Positions 5,882 to 13,531 are shown, numbered from the stretch's first letter. The stretch: 16,815 nucleotides of DNA from Cellvibrio sp. UBA7661 (GCA_002483365.1 DLHT01000009.1:1-16815), one strand, 5' to 3'. A program made the numbers and translations. The notes: generated from the sequence alone by a model not told the origin.

Positions 5882-7026
5882 TGATCGTATTCCATGAAGG
5901 CTTGCCCGGATCGGGAAAAAGTTACGAGGCATGTGTGATGCACATCATCCCAGCGCTAAAAGCAGGTCGTGATGTGCTGACCAATATCAATGGCATTAAT
6001 CATAAAAAGTTCGCTGAACTAACCGGTATACCCTTGCCGATTGTGCAAAAGCAATTGATTTGTATTGCTCATCCAGAATGCGACGATGAAGAAAAGCGCC
6101 TCGAATTGGTTAAAGCGGATTTGCTTGAAAAAACCAAAAAAGATTCATTAGTGGTTATTGATGAAATTCAGGATATACACCCAACCAAACGCCAGCCTTT
6201 ATCGCCCGAGTGGTCGAAATACATTGCCAGTCATCGCCATGAAGGTTTGGATATTGTGCTGATGGGACAAGATCGCCGCGACGTTCACCCGATTTGGCGT
6301 CGCCGCATCCAGCGCCTGTTGACCTTTAATAAATTGCAGGCCGTTGGTGCGGATTCGTCCTATCGCTGGGTATGTCTGGAAGCAACCAGCCCTGAAAAAT
6401 TCAAAGAGGTTAGCTCTGGAATTCGTCGCTATGAAAAACAGTATTTTGGTTTGTATCTATCACACACCCAGGGCACACAGAATAAAAGTGTGTACAAAGA
6501 TGACCGTGCCAATATTCTTAAGAATAAAAAAGTGCAACTCGCTGTTGTGGCGTTTTTTGCGTTGGGCTATTGGGGTATTTCTAACACGGTGGCGTTCTTC
6601 CAGCCGCAAGAGAAAGAAGCCCAACCAGTGGCCGTACAACCGTCCCAACCGGTATTAAAACCCTCTCCTGTTGTTGCGCATCAGCAATCATCTGTCGCTA
6701 CATCCCAATCAAGCTCCGTTAGCTCTGAGCCGCAAGAGCGCCCCAGTATCGATATATTTGATCAAGAGGCAAGAAAAGGCCGCCTTCGCCTTGCTGCGCT
6801 GTTATACACCGATGAGAAGTTGTATTTCCGTATTGAAATTATGGATAGCTACAACCGGCTATTGGCTTCTTATGATTACGCCTCTCTTGTCGATTTGGGT
6901 TGGGAAATTCAAAAGCGTGATTCCGGTATTCATTTAATTAAAGAAGGCCAATCGTATGTTGCCCGTCCTTGGGAGCTTGAAAACAGCTATGCAAAAGTTA
7001 ACAAAAGATCATCTGACAGCCTTTAG
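5881..7026 (+). CDS. zot: Zot-family assembly ATPase (pI)
   Basis: The 381-residue protein is the inovirus hallmark. Walker A GLPGSGKS is at residues 7-14 and Walker B LVVIDE at 90-95, followed by IQDIHP. After the cytoplasmic ATPase domain of about 215 residues comes one membrane span (about 219-239, VQLAVVAFFALGYWGISN). The periplasmic part has a Pro/Ser/Gln-rich linker (about 245-285) and a C-terminal domain of about 95 residues. It drives extrusion of the phage through the inner membrane together with a secretin, and no secretin gene is present, so a host secretin is probably used, as with CTX phage. Length and topology are normal for the family. Confidence 0.93.
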   Translation: MIVFHEGLPGSGKSYEACVMHIIPALKAGRDVLTNINGINHKKFAELTGIPLPIVQKQLICIAHPECDDEEKRLELVKADLLEKTKKDSLVVIDEIQDIHPTKRQPLSPEWSKYIASHRHEGLDIVLMGQDRRDVHPIWRRRIQRLLTFNKLQAVGADSSYRWVCLEATSPEKFKEVSSGIRRYEKQYFGLYLSHTQGTQNKSVYKDDRANILKNKKVQLAVVAFFALGYWGISNTVAFFQPQEKEAQPVAVQPSQPVLKPSPVVAHQQSSVATSQSSSVSSEPQERPSIDIFDQEARKGRLRLAALLYTDEKLYFRIEIMDSYNRLLASYDYASLVDLGWEIQKRDSGIHLIKEGQSYVARPWELENSYAKVNKRSSDSL

Positions 7027-7027
7027 T

Positions 7028-7099
7028 CTCACCCGCGCGTCGCCGAGGCACGAGCCGACGCGCGGGTGAGCGCCCCACAGACGTTCTTGTAACACGTCT
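7028..7099. other. Intergenic hairpins, candidate replication origin or packaging signal
   Basis: Right after the zot stop there is a perfect inverted repeat with 15-bp arms (CTCACCCGCGCGTCG at 7028-7042, its complement at 7056-7070) and a 13-base loop. It is much more GC-rich than its surroundings. A second hairpin, AGACGT/ACGTCT with a 9-base loop, follows at 7079-7099. No T-tract follows the first stem, so it is not a standard terminator. Filamentous phages keep strong hairpins for packaging and for plus- and minus-strand origins in an intergenic region next to the initiator gene, which is the case here. The nick site cannot be named from sequence alone. Confidence 0.6.
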
Positions 7100-7177
7100 T
7101 ATAAATGGTAGTTAAACGCTCCGTTACACCACAGTGAACCACAATAAATAATTCGATTAAAACTTGAGAATTTGAAT

Positions 7178-8449
7178 ATGCTGAAACCAACCCATTACGA
7201 ACGTTTAAATCATGATTTTCAATCTGATCAATCCGGTCGATTGTTTTTTGATGGAAAAGGCTTCTGTGATCTGTCCGAAGTAAATATTCTTCGTTGTGGT
7301 GTAGATACCGTTCGTCAGTTGTATAGGGGTTACATCAAAGCTGGTGTGCTGGATTTGTTTGAAAAAACTGGCATGGTATTTTTTGGCGGCCATGACTGGC
7401 ATGCAGGCAGGATTGGTCGCGATTCCGGCTACCAATTTAAACTGCAAAATGCAGATCTTGGCCTGATTCTATTGATAAAAAACTTCAACGTTAAACCCGA
7501 TTCAAATGGTCCCCATTTGAAAATTGAAGTTTCCCCGCATCTGATTGAAGAAAATACGCCTGCACAACTACAAGAGATGATTGATAGCTTTGCTGACCTT
7601 GTACTGGATCGCAAAGAATACAATCAATCAGCAGTTCACATTGCAATCGATCTTCAAGGTTGGGAGCCACCTGCAGATATTGTGGCTCGTATGCATTGTC
7701 GCTCACGAACCATTCGCCAGTTCGACACAATAGAAACGATGGATTTTGATCATCTCGCAGTTACCTATGGGCGTGGTGAAACTTATATGTTCGGCTCACC
7801 ATCATCCATGCAGCTCTGCATTTACAATAAAACCAAACAAGCTAAATCCACAGATAAGCTGGATTTTTGGGAAAGCGTCTGGCGCAAAACAGACGACCCT
7901 TTTGAGGTCACACCTTACAATTATGATCCGCAAAAACCAGTATGGAGAATTGAGTTTCGTTTCCACCACTCAGTGGTAGAGCAGTTTGCATCTGGTAGTA
8001 AAATTCACGGCACAGATGCCCCTTGTTATTTTAAAAGCTATAACGCACTTTCTTATCACTTGGATGGGCTATTGAAATACGGCTTTGATAGCTTCAAATT
8101 TTTAAACGCACCTAATCGCTTCCATCCTGTTTGGACGTTACTAATTCAGGATGTATTAGTAAGTGTTCCCGTTCCATCACTCCTTGATAAAACAGACTAC
8201 AAGCGGCATTACAAAACCAGTACTGGTTTTAGTGGCAAAAACATTGAATTACTTTTAGGTAACGCAATAAGTCTTGCTGCCCGCTCTCGCCTAACTGCCC
8301 AACAGACCATTGAAGCATTACAAACGCTCCCTTTCTGGCCAACCATAAAGGACTTCTATCACGATAAAGGTATGGGAGATATGGACTTCAAGGATCACAT
8401 CAGGAAATTGCTGAAGGAACGCTACATTCGATGGGGGAAAGCGATCTAA
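7178..8449 (+). CDS. Replication initiation protein (Rep_trans / RstA-like)
   Basis: The 423-residue product starts at ATG 7178; a TTG two codons earlier is possible. A central block has features of the replication initiation factor family PF02486: a strand with Asp158 in VHIAIDLQG, the SMQLCIYNKTKQ motif with Tyr216 and Lys218, and VWRIEFRF with Glu259 and Arg261. Members, such as RstA of CTX phage, nick the plus strand and start rolling-circle replication. In this phage the gene lies after the assembly genes, not before them. Its stop overlaps the integrase start by one base, so replication and integration functions are produced together. Confidence 0.8.
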   Translation: MLKPTHYERLNHDFQSDQSGRLFFDGKGFCDLSEVNILRCGVDTVRQLYRGYIKAGVLDLFEKTGMVFFGGHDWHAGRIGRDSGYQFKLQNADLGLILLIKNFNVKPDSNGPHLKIEVSPHLIEENTPAQLQEMIDSFADLVLDRKEYNQSAVHIAIDLQGWEPPADIVARMHCRSRTIRQFDTIETMDFDHLAVTYGRGETYMFGSPSSMQLCIYNKTKQAKSTDKLDFWESVWRKTDDPFEVTPYNYDPQKPVWRIEFRFHHSVVEQFASGSKIHGTDAPCYFKSYNALSYHLDGLLKYGFDSFKFLNAPNRFHPVWTLLIQDVLVSVPVPSLLDKTDYKRHYKTSTGFSGKNIELLLGNAISLAARSRLTAQQTIEALQTLPFWPTIKDFYHDKGMGDMDFKDHIRKLLKERYIRWGKAI

Positions 8450-9435
8450 TGGCGATTGAAAAACTGGATGATGGTCGTTGGTTTCTGGATATAGAGCCGG
8501 TGAAGGGTAAACGCTATCGCCGTAAATTTAAAACCAAGGCCGAGGCCTTACGTTTTGAAAACTCGATCAGGGCAAAAGTTTCCACTGGCGAGATTTGGAA
8601 CAAACCCAATATAGATAAACGGCAATTATCCGAACTTATTGAGTTATGGTACGGGCACCACGGAATTCATTTGGCAGACCCAGAACGTCGTAAGCGTTCG
8701 TTGATCGCGCTGTGTTCTGCCCTCGGCAACCCAGTAGCCAAAAGCCTTACCCCTGCCCTGTATTTGAACTATCGGCAAATACGCGCCCATGATGGGGTAT
8801 CGGCCAAAACGCTTAATAATGAGTTGGGCTACCTAAATGCGCTCTATGGCTACCTGTGGCAAACAGAACAAATCACCTACCAGTCACCACTGCTTAAGGT
8901 TCGGCCTATCAAGATCAAAGAGCGGGAGCTGTCTTACCTAACAACTGATCAGTGCCAGGAATTATTGGGGATCGCTAAAAAGGCACAAAACCCCTGCCTA
9001 CATTTGATTATCCGTGTTTGTCTTCAAACAGGTGCCCGCTGGAGTGAAGCCGAGAAGCTCACCTGCTCCCAGATTGGTAATGCTCGTCTCACCTTTACCG
9101 ATACCAAATCAGGAAAAAATCGCACAATCCCAATTACGCCAAAACTTGAACAAGATTTGCGTAGCCATGCGAAGGGAGACTACAGATTATTTTCGACATC
9201 TATTGCGGCGTTTCGCCGTCTGTTGGAAAAGTGTTCTTTCAAATTGCCGAGGGGGCAAGCTGCTCATGCCCTCCGGCACTCTTATGCAAGTCACTTCATG
9301 ATGAACGGTGGTGATATTTTGACCTTGCAAAGAATACTTGGTCATAGCTCAATTAATCTGACCATGCGCTATGCACACCTATCGCCAGATCACTTGTTGG
9401 AGGCAGTAAAATTCAGACCTGCTGTCGATGAATAA
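8449..9435 (+). CDS. int: Tyrosine recombinase (prophage integrase)
   Basis: The 328-residue enzyme has an N-terminal arm-binding-like part (residues 1-50, KGKRYRRKFKTKAEA), a SAM-like core-binding domain (about 55-150) and the catalytic domain. All active-site residues are visible: Arg197 in TGARWSEAE, Lys220 in TDTKSGKNR, His273 and Arg276 in HALRHSYASH, His299 in LGHSS and nucleophile Tyr308 in MRYAHL. The start at 8449 (TAATG overlap with rep) is preferred to ATG 8431. It catalyses integration at, and with a helper excision from, tRNA-Arg, whose 3' end lies 92 bp downstream. The HTH_17 protein at the other end may be the directionality factor. Confidence 0.93.
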   Translation: MAIEKLDDGRWFLDIEPVKGKRYRRKFKTKAEALRFENSIRAKVSTGEIWNKPNIDKRQLSELIELWYGHHGIHLADPERRKRSLIALCSALGNPVAKSLTPALYLNYRQIRAHDGVSAKTLNNELGYLNALYGYLWQTEQITYQSPLLKVRPIKIKERELSYLTTDQCQELLGIAKKAQNPCLHLIIRVCLQTGARWSEAEKLTCSQIGNARLTFTDTKSGKNRTIPITPKLEQDLRSHAKGDYRLFSTSIAAFRRLLEKCSFKLPRGQAAHALRHSYASHFMMNGGDILTLQRILGHSSINLTMRYAHLSPDHLLEAVKFRPAVDE

Positions 9436-9442
9436 AACTTTT

Positions 9443-9461
9443 TCGACACTCTATCGACACT
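9443..9461. repeat. Direct repeats near the att site, candidate integrase arm sites
   Basis: TCGACACT occurs twice, at 9443-9450 and 9454-9461, with an 11-bp period, i.e. one helical turn. They lie between the integrase stop and tRNA-Arg, where arm-type binding sites of a tyrosine integrase are expected. Function is inferred from place and spacing. Confidence 0.4.
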
Positions 9462-9473
9462 TAAAGACCTAGA

Positions 9474-9514
9474 AAGCAAAAACCCCTGAAAATCTTTTAG
9501 ATAATCAGGGGTTT
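9474..9514 (-). terminator. Rho-independent terminator downstream of tRNA-Arg
   Basis: Read on the minus strand, AAACCCCTGA (9514-9505) pairs with TCAGGGGTTT (9489-9480), with a 15-base loop and a T-tract (TTTTT at 9482-9478) after the stem. It would end the tRNA-Arg transcript. On the plus strand the stem also follows the integrase, so it may work both ways. If the prophage did insert in the tRNA 3' end, this terminator is phage DNA replacing the host's own. Confidence 0.75.
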
Positions 9515-9527
9515 AAGTACTTCTATA

Positions 9528-9572
9528 TGGCGCACTCGGGAGGATTCGAACCTCCGACCGCTCGGTTCGTAG
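9528..9572. other. Probable prophage attachment site (attR) in the 3' half of tRNA-Arg
   Basis: The stretch from the anticodon loop to the CCA end is the usual crossover region for tRNA-targeting tyrosine integrases, and the integrase ends beside it. The exact core cannot be fixed because the matching attL repeat is outside the window. The tRNA is intact, as expected if the phage supplies an identical 3' part. Confidence 0.45.
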
Positions 9573-9604
9573 CCGAGTACTCTATCCAGCTGAGCTACGA
9601 GTGC
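9528..9604 (-). tRNA. tRNA-Arg(ACG)
   Basis: On the minus strand the sequence folds as a complete cloverleaf: acceptor GCACTCG pairs with CGAGTGC, the anticodon stem CTCGG/CCGAG holds loop CTACGAA with anticodon ACG at 9568-9570, and the T-arm has GGTTCGAATCC. Discriminator G (9531) and CCA (9528-9530) are encoded. Confidence 0.97.
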
Positions 9605-9612
9605 GTTGTTGA

Positions 9613-9648
9613 GGCGCGCATTCTATTGATCGGAACCTTATGAGTCAA
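9613..9648 (-). promoter_or_regulatory. Sigma-70 promoter of tRNA-Arg
   Basis: On the minus strand TTGACT (9648-9643) and TAGAAT (9625-9620) are 17 bp apart, a near-consensus pair. A GC-rich discriminator GCGCGCC follows, typical of promoters under stringent control. The predicted start is about ten bases before the tRNA 5' end. The AT-rich inverted repeat just upstream of the -35 box could act as an UP element. Confidence 0.8.
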
Positions 9649-9692
9649 GTATTAATTTGATTTTCTTTTTCAACAACATCAAATTAATACTT
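9647..9692. repeat. Perfect AT-rich inverted repeat between tRNA-Ser and tRNA-Arg
   Basis: AAGTATTAATTTGAT at 9647-9661 is exactly complementary to 9678-9692, with a 16-base loop. It overlaps the end of the tRNA-Arg -35 box. It may terminate the tRNA-Ser transcript, serve as an UP element, or bind a regulator; sequence alone does not decide. Confidence 0.7.
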
Positions 9693-9776
9693 TATAAATC
9701 AATGAACTACAAAATTCGATCAATCTGTACATGCAGTGTTCTGACAACTGCGTTGCGCGCATGTCTCTCTATAAAA

Positions 9777-9864
9777 TGGCGGTGAGAGAGGGAGTCGAAC
9801 CCTCGATACCTTGCGGTATACACACTTTCCAGGCGTGCTCCTTCGGCCACTCGGACACCTCACC
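9777..9864 (-). tRNA. tRNA-Ser(GGA)
   Basis: The minus strand gives a class II tRNA with a long variable arm (TATACCGCAAGGTAT region), acceptor GGTGAGG pairing with TCTCACC through a final G-U, anticodon loop CTGGAAA with GGA, discriminator G and encoded CCA at 9777-9779. Confidence 0.96.
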
Positions 9865-9916
9865 GTATTTCAAAATTTCGCAGACTTAATGGGCATGTTG
9901 ACTACCCCCTGCGAAG

Positions 9917-9952
9917 GCGCGCTAATGTACACAAGCACATCTCCAAACGCAA
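9917..9952 (-). promoter_or_regulatory. Probable promoter of tRNA-Ser
   Basis: On the minus strand TTGCGT (9952-9947) and TACATT (9929-9924) are 17 bp apart, followed by AGCGCGCC, the same discriminator as at tRNA-Arg. It begins just behind the nitroreductase stop codon and leaves a leader of about 50 bases. Confidence 0.6.
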
Positions 9953-9954
9953 TC

Positions 9955-10518
9955 TTATTCCTTCGGCCAGGCACTAAAAAAATCTTGTGGATTTTGCTCG
10001 CGGGGCTGATGCGGTGGAACTGTAGCCGTGCCTATGTAAATAAAGCCGATGAGTTCTTCACCCTCCGCCAAACCTACTTCTTGTTTCACTATTGGATCAT
10101 AAGCCATATCACCAGTACGCCACACCGCACCAATTCCCAAGGCAAACGCCGCATTGAGCAAGTTTTGCGTTGCAGCCCCTGCAGCAATAATTTGTTCTAT
10201 TGCAGGAACCTTGGGATTGGACTGACATTTAGCAATAACAAGGATAATCATTGGGGCACGCTGCGGCATCGACATACAGCGCTCTATTTCTATTTGGGTG
10301 ATGGCAGGATTTTTTGCAGTGGCCGCCTTCACAAATACATCTCCCAACCGCATCAGGCCCTCCCCCTCAATGACGAGAAAACGCCAAGGGCGCAAATTGC
10401 CATGATCAGCAGCTCGCCCGGCAGCCCTGAATAGCACATTCAACTGCTCCTCTGATGGTGCAGGTGCGGTCAGTCGGGGGCTGGAGACCCGTTGGTGTAA
10501 TGCTGTAATTGCATCCAT
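9955..10518 (-). CDS. ydjA: YdjA-type nitroreductase family protein (FMN flavoprotein)
   Basis: The 187-residue protein matches the short YdjA group of nitroreductases (about 183 residues in E. coli). Visible marks are the N-terminal RVSSPRL with FMN-phosphate-binding Arg and Ser, GRAADHGNLRPWRFLVIEG, the AAGAATQNLLNAAFALGIGAVW helix typical of the family, and a C-terminal GFIYIGTA strand. It should be a cytosolic homodimer that binds FMN and reduces substrates with NAD(P)H; the natural substrate is not known. ATG 10518 is the only sensible start, with GAGG rather far (11 bases) upstream. The gene is single and lies in line with the tRNA genes on the minus strand. Confidence 0.9.
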   Translation of the reverse strand: MDAITALHQRVSSPRLTAPAPSEEQLNVLFRAAGRAADHGNLRPWRFLVIEGEGLMRLGDVFVKAATAKNPAITQIEIERCMSMPQRAPMIILVIAKCQSNPKVPAIEQIIAAGAATQNLLNAAFALGIGAVWRTGDMAYDPIVKQEVGLAEGEELIGFIYIGTATVPPHQPREQNPQDFFSAWPKE

Positions 10519-10674
10519 AAAACTTTATTCCTCAATTATTATTCAGAGACGGTTACCGCTCTTTTAAAGCCCGGTCAAAAGTAGATGTTATAACCAGGTC
10601 GAACATTGGCCAATTCTGTACCATACTTTCTGGAAGATAACCAAATTAGCGATTGCCAAAAAGGATACCGCAGG

Positions 10675-10719
10675 ATGACTGCCAAGATCGCCCTATTAAT
10701 AACCGCCGACGGCCACTAA
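10675..10719 (+). CDS. Possible 14-residue leader peptide upstream of the coiled-coil gene
   Basis: ATG 10675, preceded by AAAAGGA, opens a frame encoding MTAKIALLITADGH that stops four bases before the ATG of the next gene. The next gene has no Shine-Dalgarno of its own, so translation could reach it by reinitiation from this peptide. It may be chance. Confidence 0.35.
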   Translation: MTAKIALLITADGH

Positions 10720-10723
10720 TTGT

Positions 10724-11977
10724 ATGCAAGTCCCTCTTATCATTCTGATTATCGCTATTGAAATTTACGTAGCACTATTGATTGCCGCATTCTTTTTGGT
10801 GATATATGCATTCAAACAAAAAAAACTGATTCGTCGGCAGCAAGACAAGCTGCGTGAGCTGATAAATACAATCAACGCATCAGGTGCTCCCGCTAGTACA
10901 CCAGCAAAAACCTATAAACAACAGATTTATGAACAACTGGAAATAACCCAGGATCGTTTTGCACTAATTGCCCCCCGACAGGAAATCGCCAACTTCCAAC
11001 CATCAGATCAACCCGTTAACCAGCGTATTGTCGCATTGCGCTATGCCTTCCTGCGTGCAGAAGAATTAGGCACCACCGAGGTACAAGGTAGCGAAGGTTA
11101 TTGGAACATTTTTCGGGAGGCACTCGAACCACTATTGCCAACAATAGCTGAACCCGCAGATACATCCACAAGTGAGAATAACGAAGAGTTGGAGATGTAT
11201 AAAAAACGGGTAGAAAATCTGGAAAAATTCAAAAAGTTATTTTTTGATCTTGAGAAACGCTGGAATGAAGCACAAGCCAATGCCCAAGGTTATTATAATG
11301 AGCTGTACGCTATGGCCGATAGCGTTGCAGATCGCGAGCAATATGAGCTATTACTAGGAAAATACAGCAGTAGTTACAATGATATCACTCATTATATACA
11401 GTCCACTAATTCGGCACTCACTGGCCAGCCGGTAGAAAACAAGACTATCAATATCATCCGTCAGGATCCCCGTGCAGCTGAAGAAATTATGAAACTGCGC
11501 AATGTTGCGGCAGATCAATATCGCATCATCAGCAATCTACAACGCCAATTGGAAACAGCAGAAAGCGCAGAAGAAAAAGAACAAGTCATCAAAGACCTCG
11601 AACATCAGTTACAGCGGCAAATACGTTTTGTGCAGGAATCCGACACCTGCGTCCAACTGTTAGAGGAAGAATTAAACAAGGCTCACGAACAAATAGCAGA
11701 GCAAGCAAAATTATTAGGTAAAGACCACCTGCTGGAAGAAGAAAATCAACGTATCAAAGAAACCCTGCAGAGCTTTACCCAAGAAAGCAAAGAGCTTCTA
11801 GGCAACCTGGAAGACCTTGAGAAAGAAAATGATCAGCTAAAAAACGACCTTGAACAAAAATCCGAAACCATCGAGAGCAATCCGGCAAGTATCCAAAAAA
11901 TTCAAGATGAATTTGCGGAACTACGCAAGCAATATACCGAATTGGAAGAAAAATACCTTGAATTGAAATTTAAATAA
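10724..11977 (+). CDS. Membrane-anchored coiled-coil protein, unknown function
   Basis: The 417-residue protein is not recognised. One N-terminal membrane span (about residues 5-29, IILIIAIEIYVALLIAAFFLVIYAF) is followed by a basic KQKKLIRRQQDK stretch, which keeps the rest in the cytoplasm. Residues 30-140 appear partly folded, then long heptad-rich Glu/Lys/Leu/Gln segments follow, especially about 145-215 and 250-417. The plan resembles scaffold or envelope-organising proteins, but no conserved domain is evident. It lacks a ribosome binding site and may depend on the short upstream frame. The adenylate cyclase gene follows 143 bp later on the same strand and may share transcription. Confidence 0.75.
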   Translation: MQVPLIILIIAIEIYVALLIAAFFLVIYAFKQKKLIRRQQDKLRELINTINASGAPASTPAKTYKQQIYEQLEITQDRFALIAPRQEIANFQPSDQPVNQRIVALRYAFLRAEELGTTEVQGSEGYWNIFREALEPLLPTIAEPADTSTSENNEELEMYKKRVENLEKFKKLFFDLEKRWNEAQANAQGYYNELYAMADSVADREQYELLLGKYSSSYNDITHYIQSTNSALTGQPVENKTINIIRQDPRAAEEIMKLRNVAADQYRIISNLQRQLETAESAEEKEQVIKDLEHQLQRQIRFVQESDTCVQLLEEELNKAHEQIAEQAKLLGKDHLLEEENQRIKETLQSFTQESKELLGNLEDLEKENDQLKNDLEQKSETIESNPASIQKIQDEFAELRKQYTELEEKYLELKFK

Positions 11978-11996
11978 TAAGCAGTAGAAAAAAGAG

Positions 11997-12095
11997 ATGG
12001 CAAGTCACCAACAAGTGGACATTTTCACCAAAAACCCGTTTAATTCACTGGCTTGGGGGCAAGCAGCAACATCATTGCAGGGATTGACTTACTGA
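11997..12095 (+). CDS. Possible small ORF of 32 residues
   Basis: A frame from ATG 11997 gives MASHQQVDIFTKNPFNSLAW and twelve more residues before TGA 12093. It has a purine-rich AAAAGAG immediately upstream and is amphipathic. It fills most of the gap between the coiled-coil gene and the cyclase. No family is recognised, and a chance frame is as likely. Confidence 0.25.
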   Translation: MASHQQVDIFTKNPFNSLAWGQAATSLQGLTY

Positions 12096-12120
12096 CTGAT
12101 AACAACAGGGTTTTAGTCCA

Positions 12121-13503
12121 ATGAACAGTAAGACTGAAAGTCAGCCACTGCAAACTGAATCACCGATACAACAGTATTATTTTCGCGCACTTATTTGTTT
12201 TGCCGCATCCGGCACCCTTGCTTCCTTTATCGATTGGGACAACCCCAGCATCACTCACATGGGTGTTATTGTCTTTTTATTGATTTACGCTTACACCACT
12301 TATTATTTCACCCGCAAGCAAATCCCGGAATTGATGAGCCGCATCAATCGCTGGTTATCTCACGTAGACGCTGCTCTTATTGGCATTGTGCTAAGCCTGA
12401 CCGATTTCAGTATTTTACCCTGCATAATGTTTTTGACGATGATCCAATTCAACGCATTAATCAGTGGCGGCACACGCAAGCTGATGGAGGATAATAGTGC
12501 ATTTGCTGTAGGTGTACTTTTGAGTTTGATCATACACAAACCGCAACTTGTGCTTTCCAGCAGCATCCAGATAAGTGCCGCAAGCTTGATCGGTGTGGCG
12601 ACTTATTTTTTGGTTTACGCGATTTACATGCATCAGCGCTTTCACAAATTGATGCTCAGCCAAAAACAGCTCGAGAATGAACAGAAGTGGCATAAAATCC
12701 GTGCGTACAAACTATCGCGCTATCTACCGCCCACCGTCTGGCAAGCAATTAATCGCGGTGACGATAAAAACCTGCAAGCAGAACGTAAACGTATCAGTGT
12801 ATTTTTTTCAGACATTAAAGACTTCAGTCAACTTTCCGAAGAAATTGAAGCTGAAGCATTAACGGAATTACTCAATCATTACCTGACAGAGATGTCGAAA
12901 ATTGTTGCCCATTACGGCGGCACCATCGACAAATTCATGGGTGATGGAATCATGGTTCTTTTTGGTGATAGCGCAAGTAAAGGCGTAAAGGATGATGCAA
13001 CGCGCTGTGTTGCTATGGCGATCGCCATGAAAAAACGCATCAAATCCATGCAACAAGAATGGTTTAACCAAGGAATCAAAAAACTATTACAGGTTCGCAT
13101 GGGTATTAACACCGGTTACTGTACCGTAGGCACTTTCGGCACATCCAATCACCTCGATTACACAGTGCTAGGCACACAAGTCAATCTAGCTAGCCGCCTT
13201 GAATCTGCAGCAGAGCCAGATGAAATTCTGATTTCTCATGAAACCTGGTCATTGGTGAAAGACACCGTAATGTGTAGGGACAAAGGCGAAATCCAGGTTA
13301 AAGGTTTTTCAATGCCAGTCAAAGTTTATCAAGTTGCTGATTTGCGCAAAGAGATGGGCAAAAACCAAAGCTACTTTGAAGATCGCGCCGAAGGCTTTTC
13401 CATGTATTTGGATATGGAAAAAGTACGTAATTATGACAAACAAAAAGTGATTGAATCACTGGAAAAAGCGGCAGCCCGCTTGAAAGATAAAGTGATTATT
13501 TAA
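12121..13503 (+). CDS. Membrane class III adenylate cyclase
   Basis: The 460-residue protein has a hydrophobic N-terminal half with about five or six membrane spans (residues 20-175), a linker helix, and a class III cyclase domain from about 222 to 405. The catalytic set is complete: metal-binding Asp231 (VFFSDIKDFS) and Asp275 (FMGDGIM), adenine-specifying Lys271 and Asp346 (LDYTVLG), and transition-state Asn355 and Arg359 (VNLASRLE). This predicts synthesis of cAMP from ATP. A CyaB-like membrane sensor is the nearest idea, but the ligand is unknown. A 55-residue tail ends the protein. The stop codon lies next to one arm of an inverted repeat shared with the convergent queF gene. Confidence 0.88.
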   Translation: MNSKTESQPLQTESPIQQYYFRALICFAASGTLASFIDWDNPSITHMGVIVFLLIYAYTTYYFTRKQIPELMSRINRWLSHVDAALIGIVLSLTDFSILPCIMFLTMIQFNALISGGTRKLMEDNSAFAVGVLLSLIIHKPQLVLSSSIQISAASLIGVATYFLVYAIYMHQRFHKLMLSQKQLENEQKWHKIRAYKLSRYLPPTVWQAINRGDDKNLQAERKRISVFFSDIKDFSQLSEEIEAEALTELLNHYLTEMSKIVAHYGGTIDKFMGDGIMVLFGDSASKGVKDDATRCVAMAIAMKKRIKSMQQEWFNQGIKKLLQVRMGINTGYCTVGTFGTSNHLDYTVLGTQVNLASRLESAAEPDEILISHETWSLVKDTVMCRDKGEIQVKGFSMPVKVYQVADLRKEMGKNQSYFEDRAEGFSMYLDMEKVRNYDKQKVIESLEKAAARLKDKVII

Positions 13504-13531
13504 CTGTAACTCATTCAATAATCACTTTATC
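13486..13531. terminator. Inverted repeat between convergent genes, probable bidirectional terminator
   Basis: GATAAAGTGATTATT at 13486-13500 is exactly complementary to 13517-13531, with a 16-base loop. The left arm forms the last codons of the cyclase gene. The stem is AT-rich and the following T-tracts are short, so termination may be partial. It separates the cyclase from queF, which points the other way. Confidence 0.6.

Larger units (their letters stand above)
1..9572. mobile_element. Inovirus (filamentous phage) prophage with cargo, left end outside window
   Basis: The region holds the full set expected of an inovirus: a Zot/pI ATPase, a tiny major coat protein followed by a terminator, a pIII-like adhesin, a DUF2523 pVI-like protein, a replication initiator, a repressor and a tyrosine integrase. 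The integrase ends about 90 bp from the 3' end of tRNA-Arg, which is the usual arrangement for an element inserted in a tRNA gene. No copy of the tRNA 3' half is visible further left, so attL and the true left boundary are outside the window. The minus-strand genes left of 1900 are counted as cargo because they lie between the repressor and the unseen left end. Whether they belong to the same phage or to an adjacent element cannot be decided here. Confidence 0.88.

Noticed and set aside
5881..7026. Reading Zot as an enterotoxin
   Set aside because: The Walker motifs, single membrane span and phage context show an assembly ATPase; toxin activity cannot be claimed from this sequence.
9811..10434. 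Plus-strand frame of 207 residues
   Set aside because: It overlaps tRNA-Ser and the complement of the nitroreductase, whose family motifs are unmistakable.
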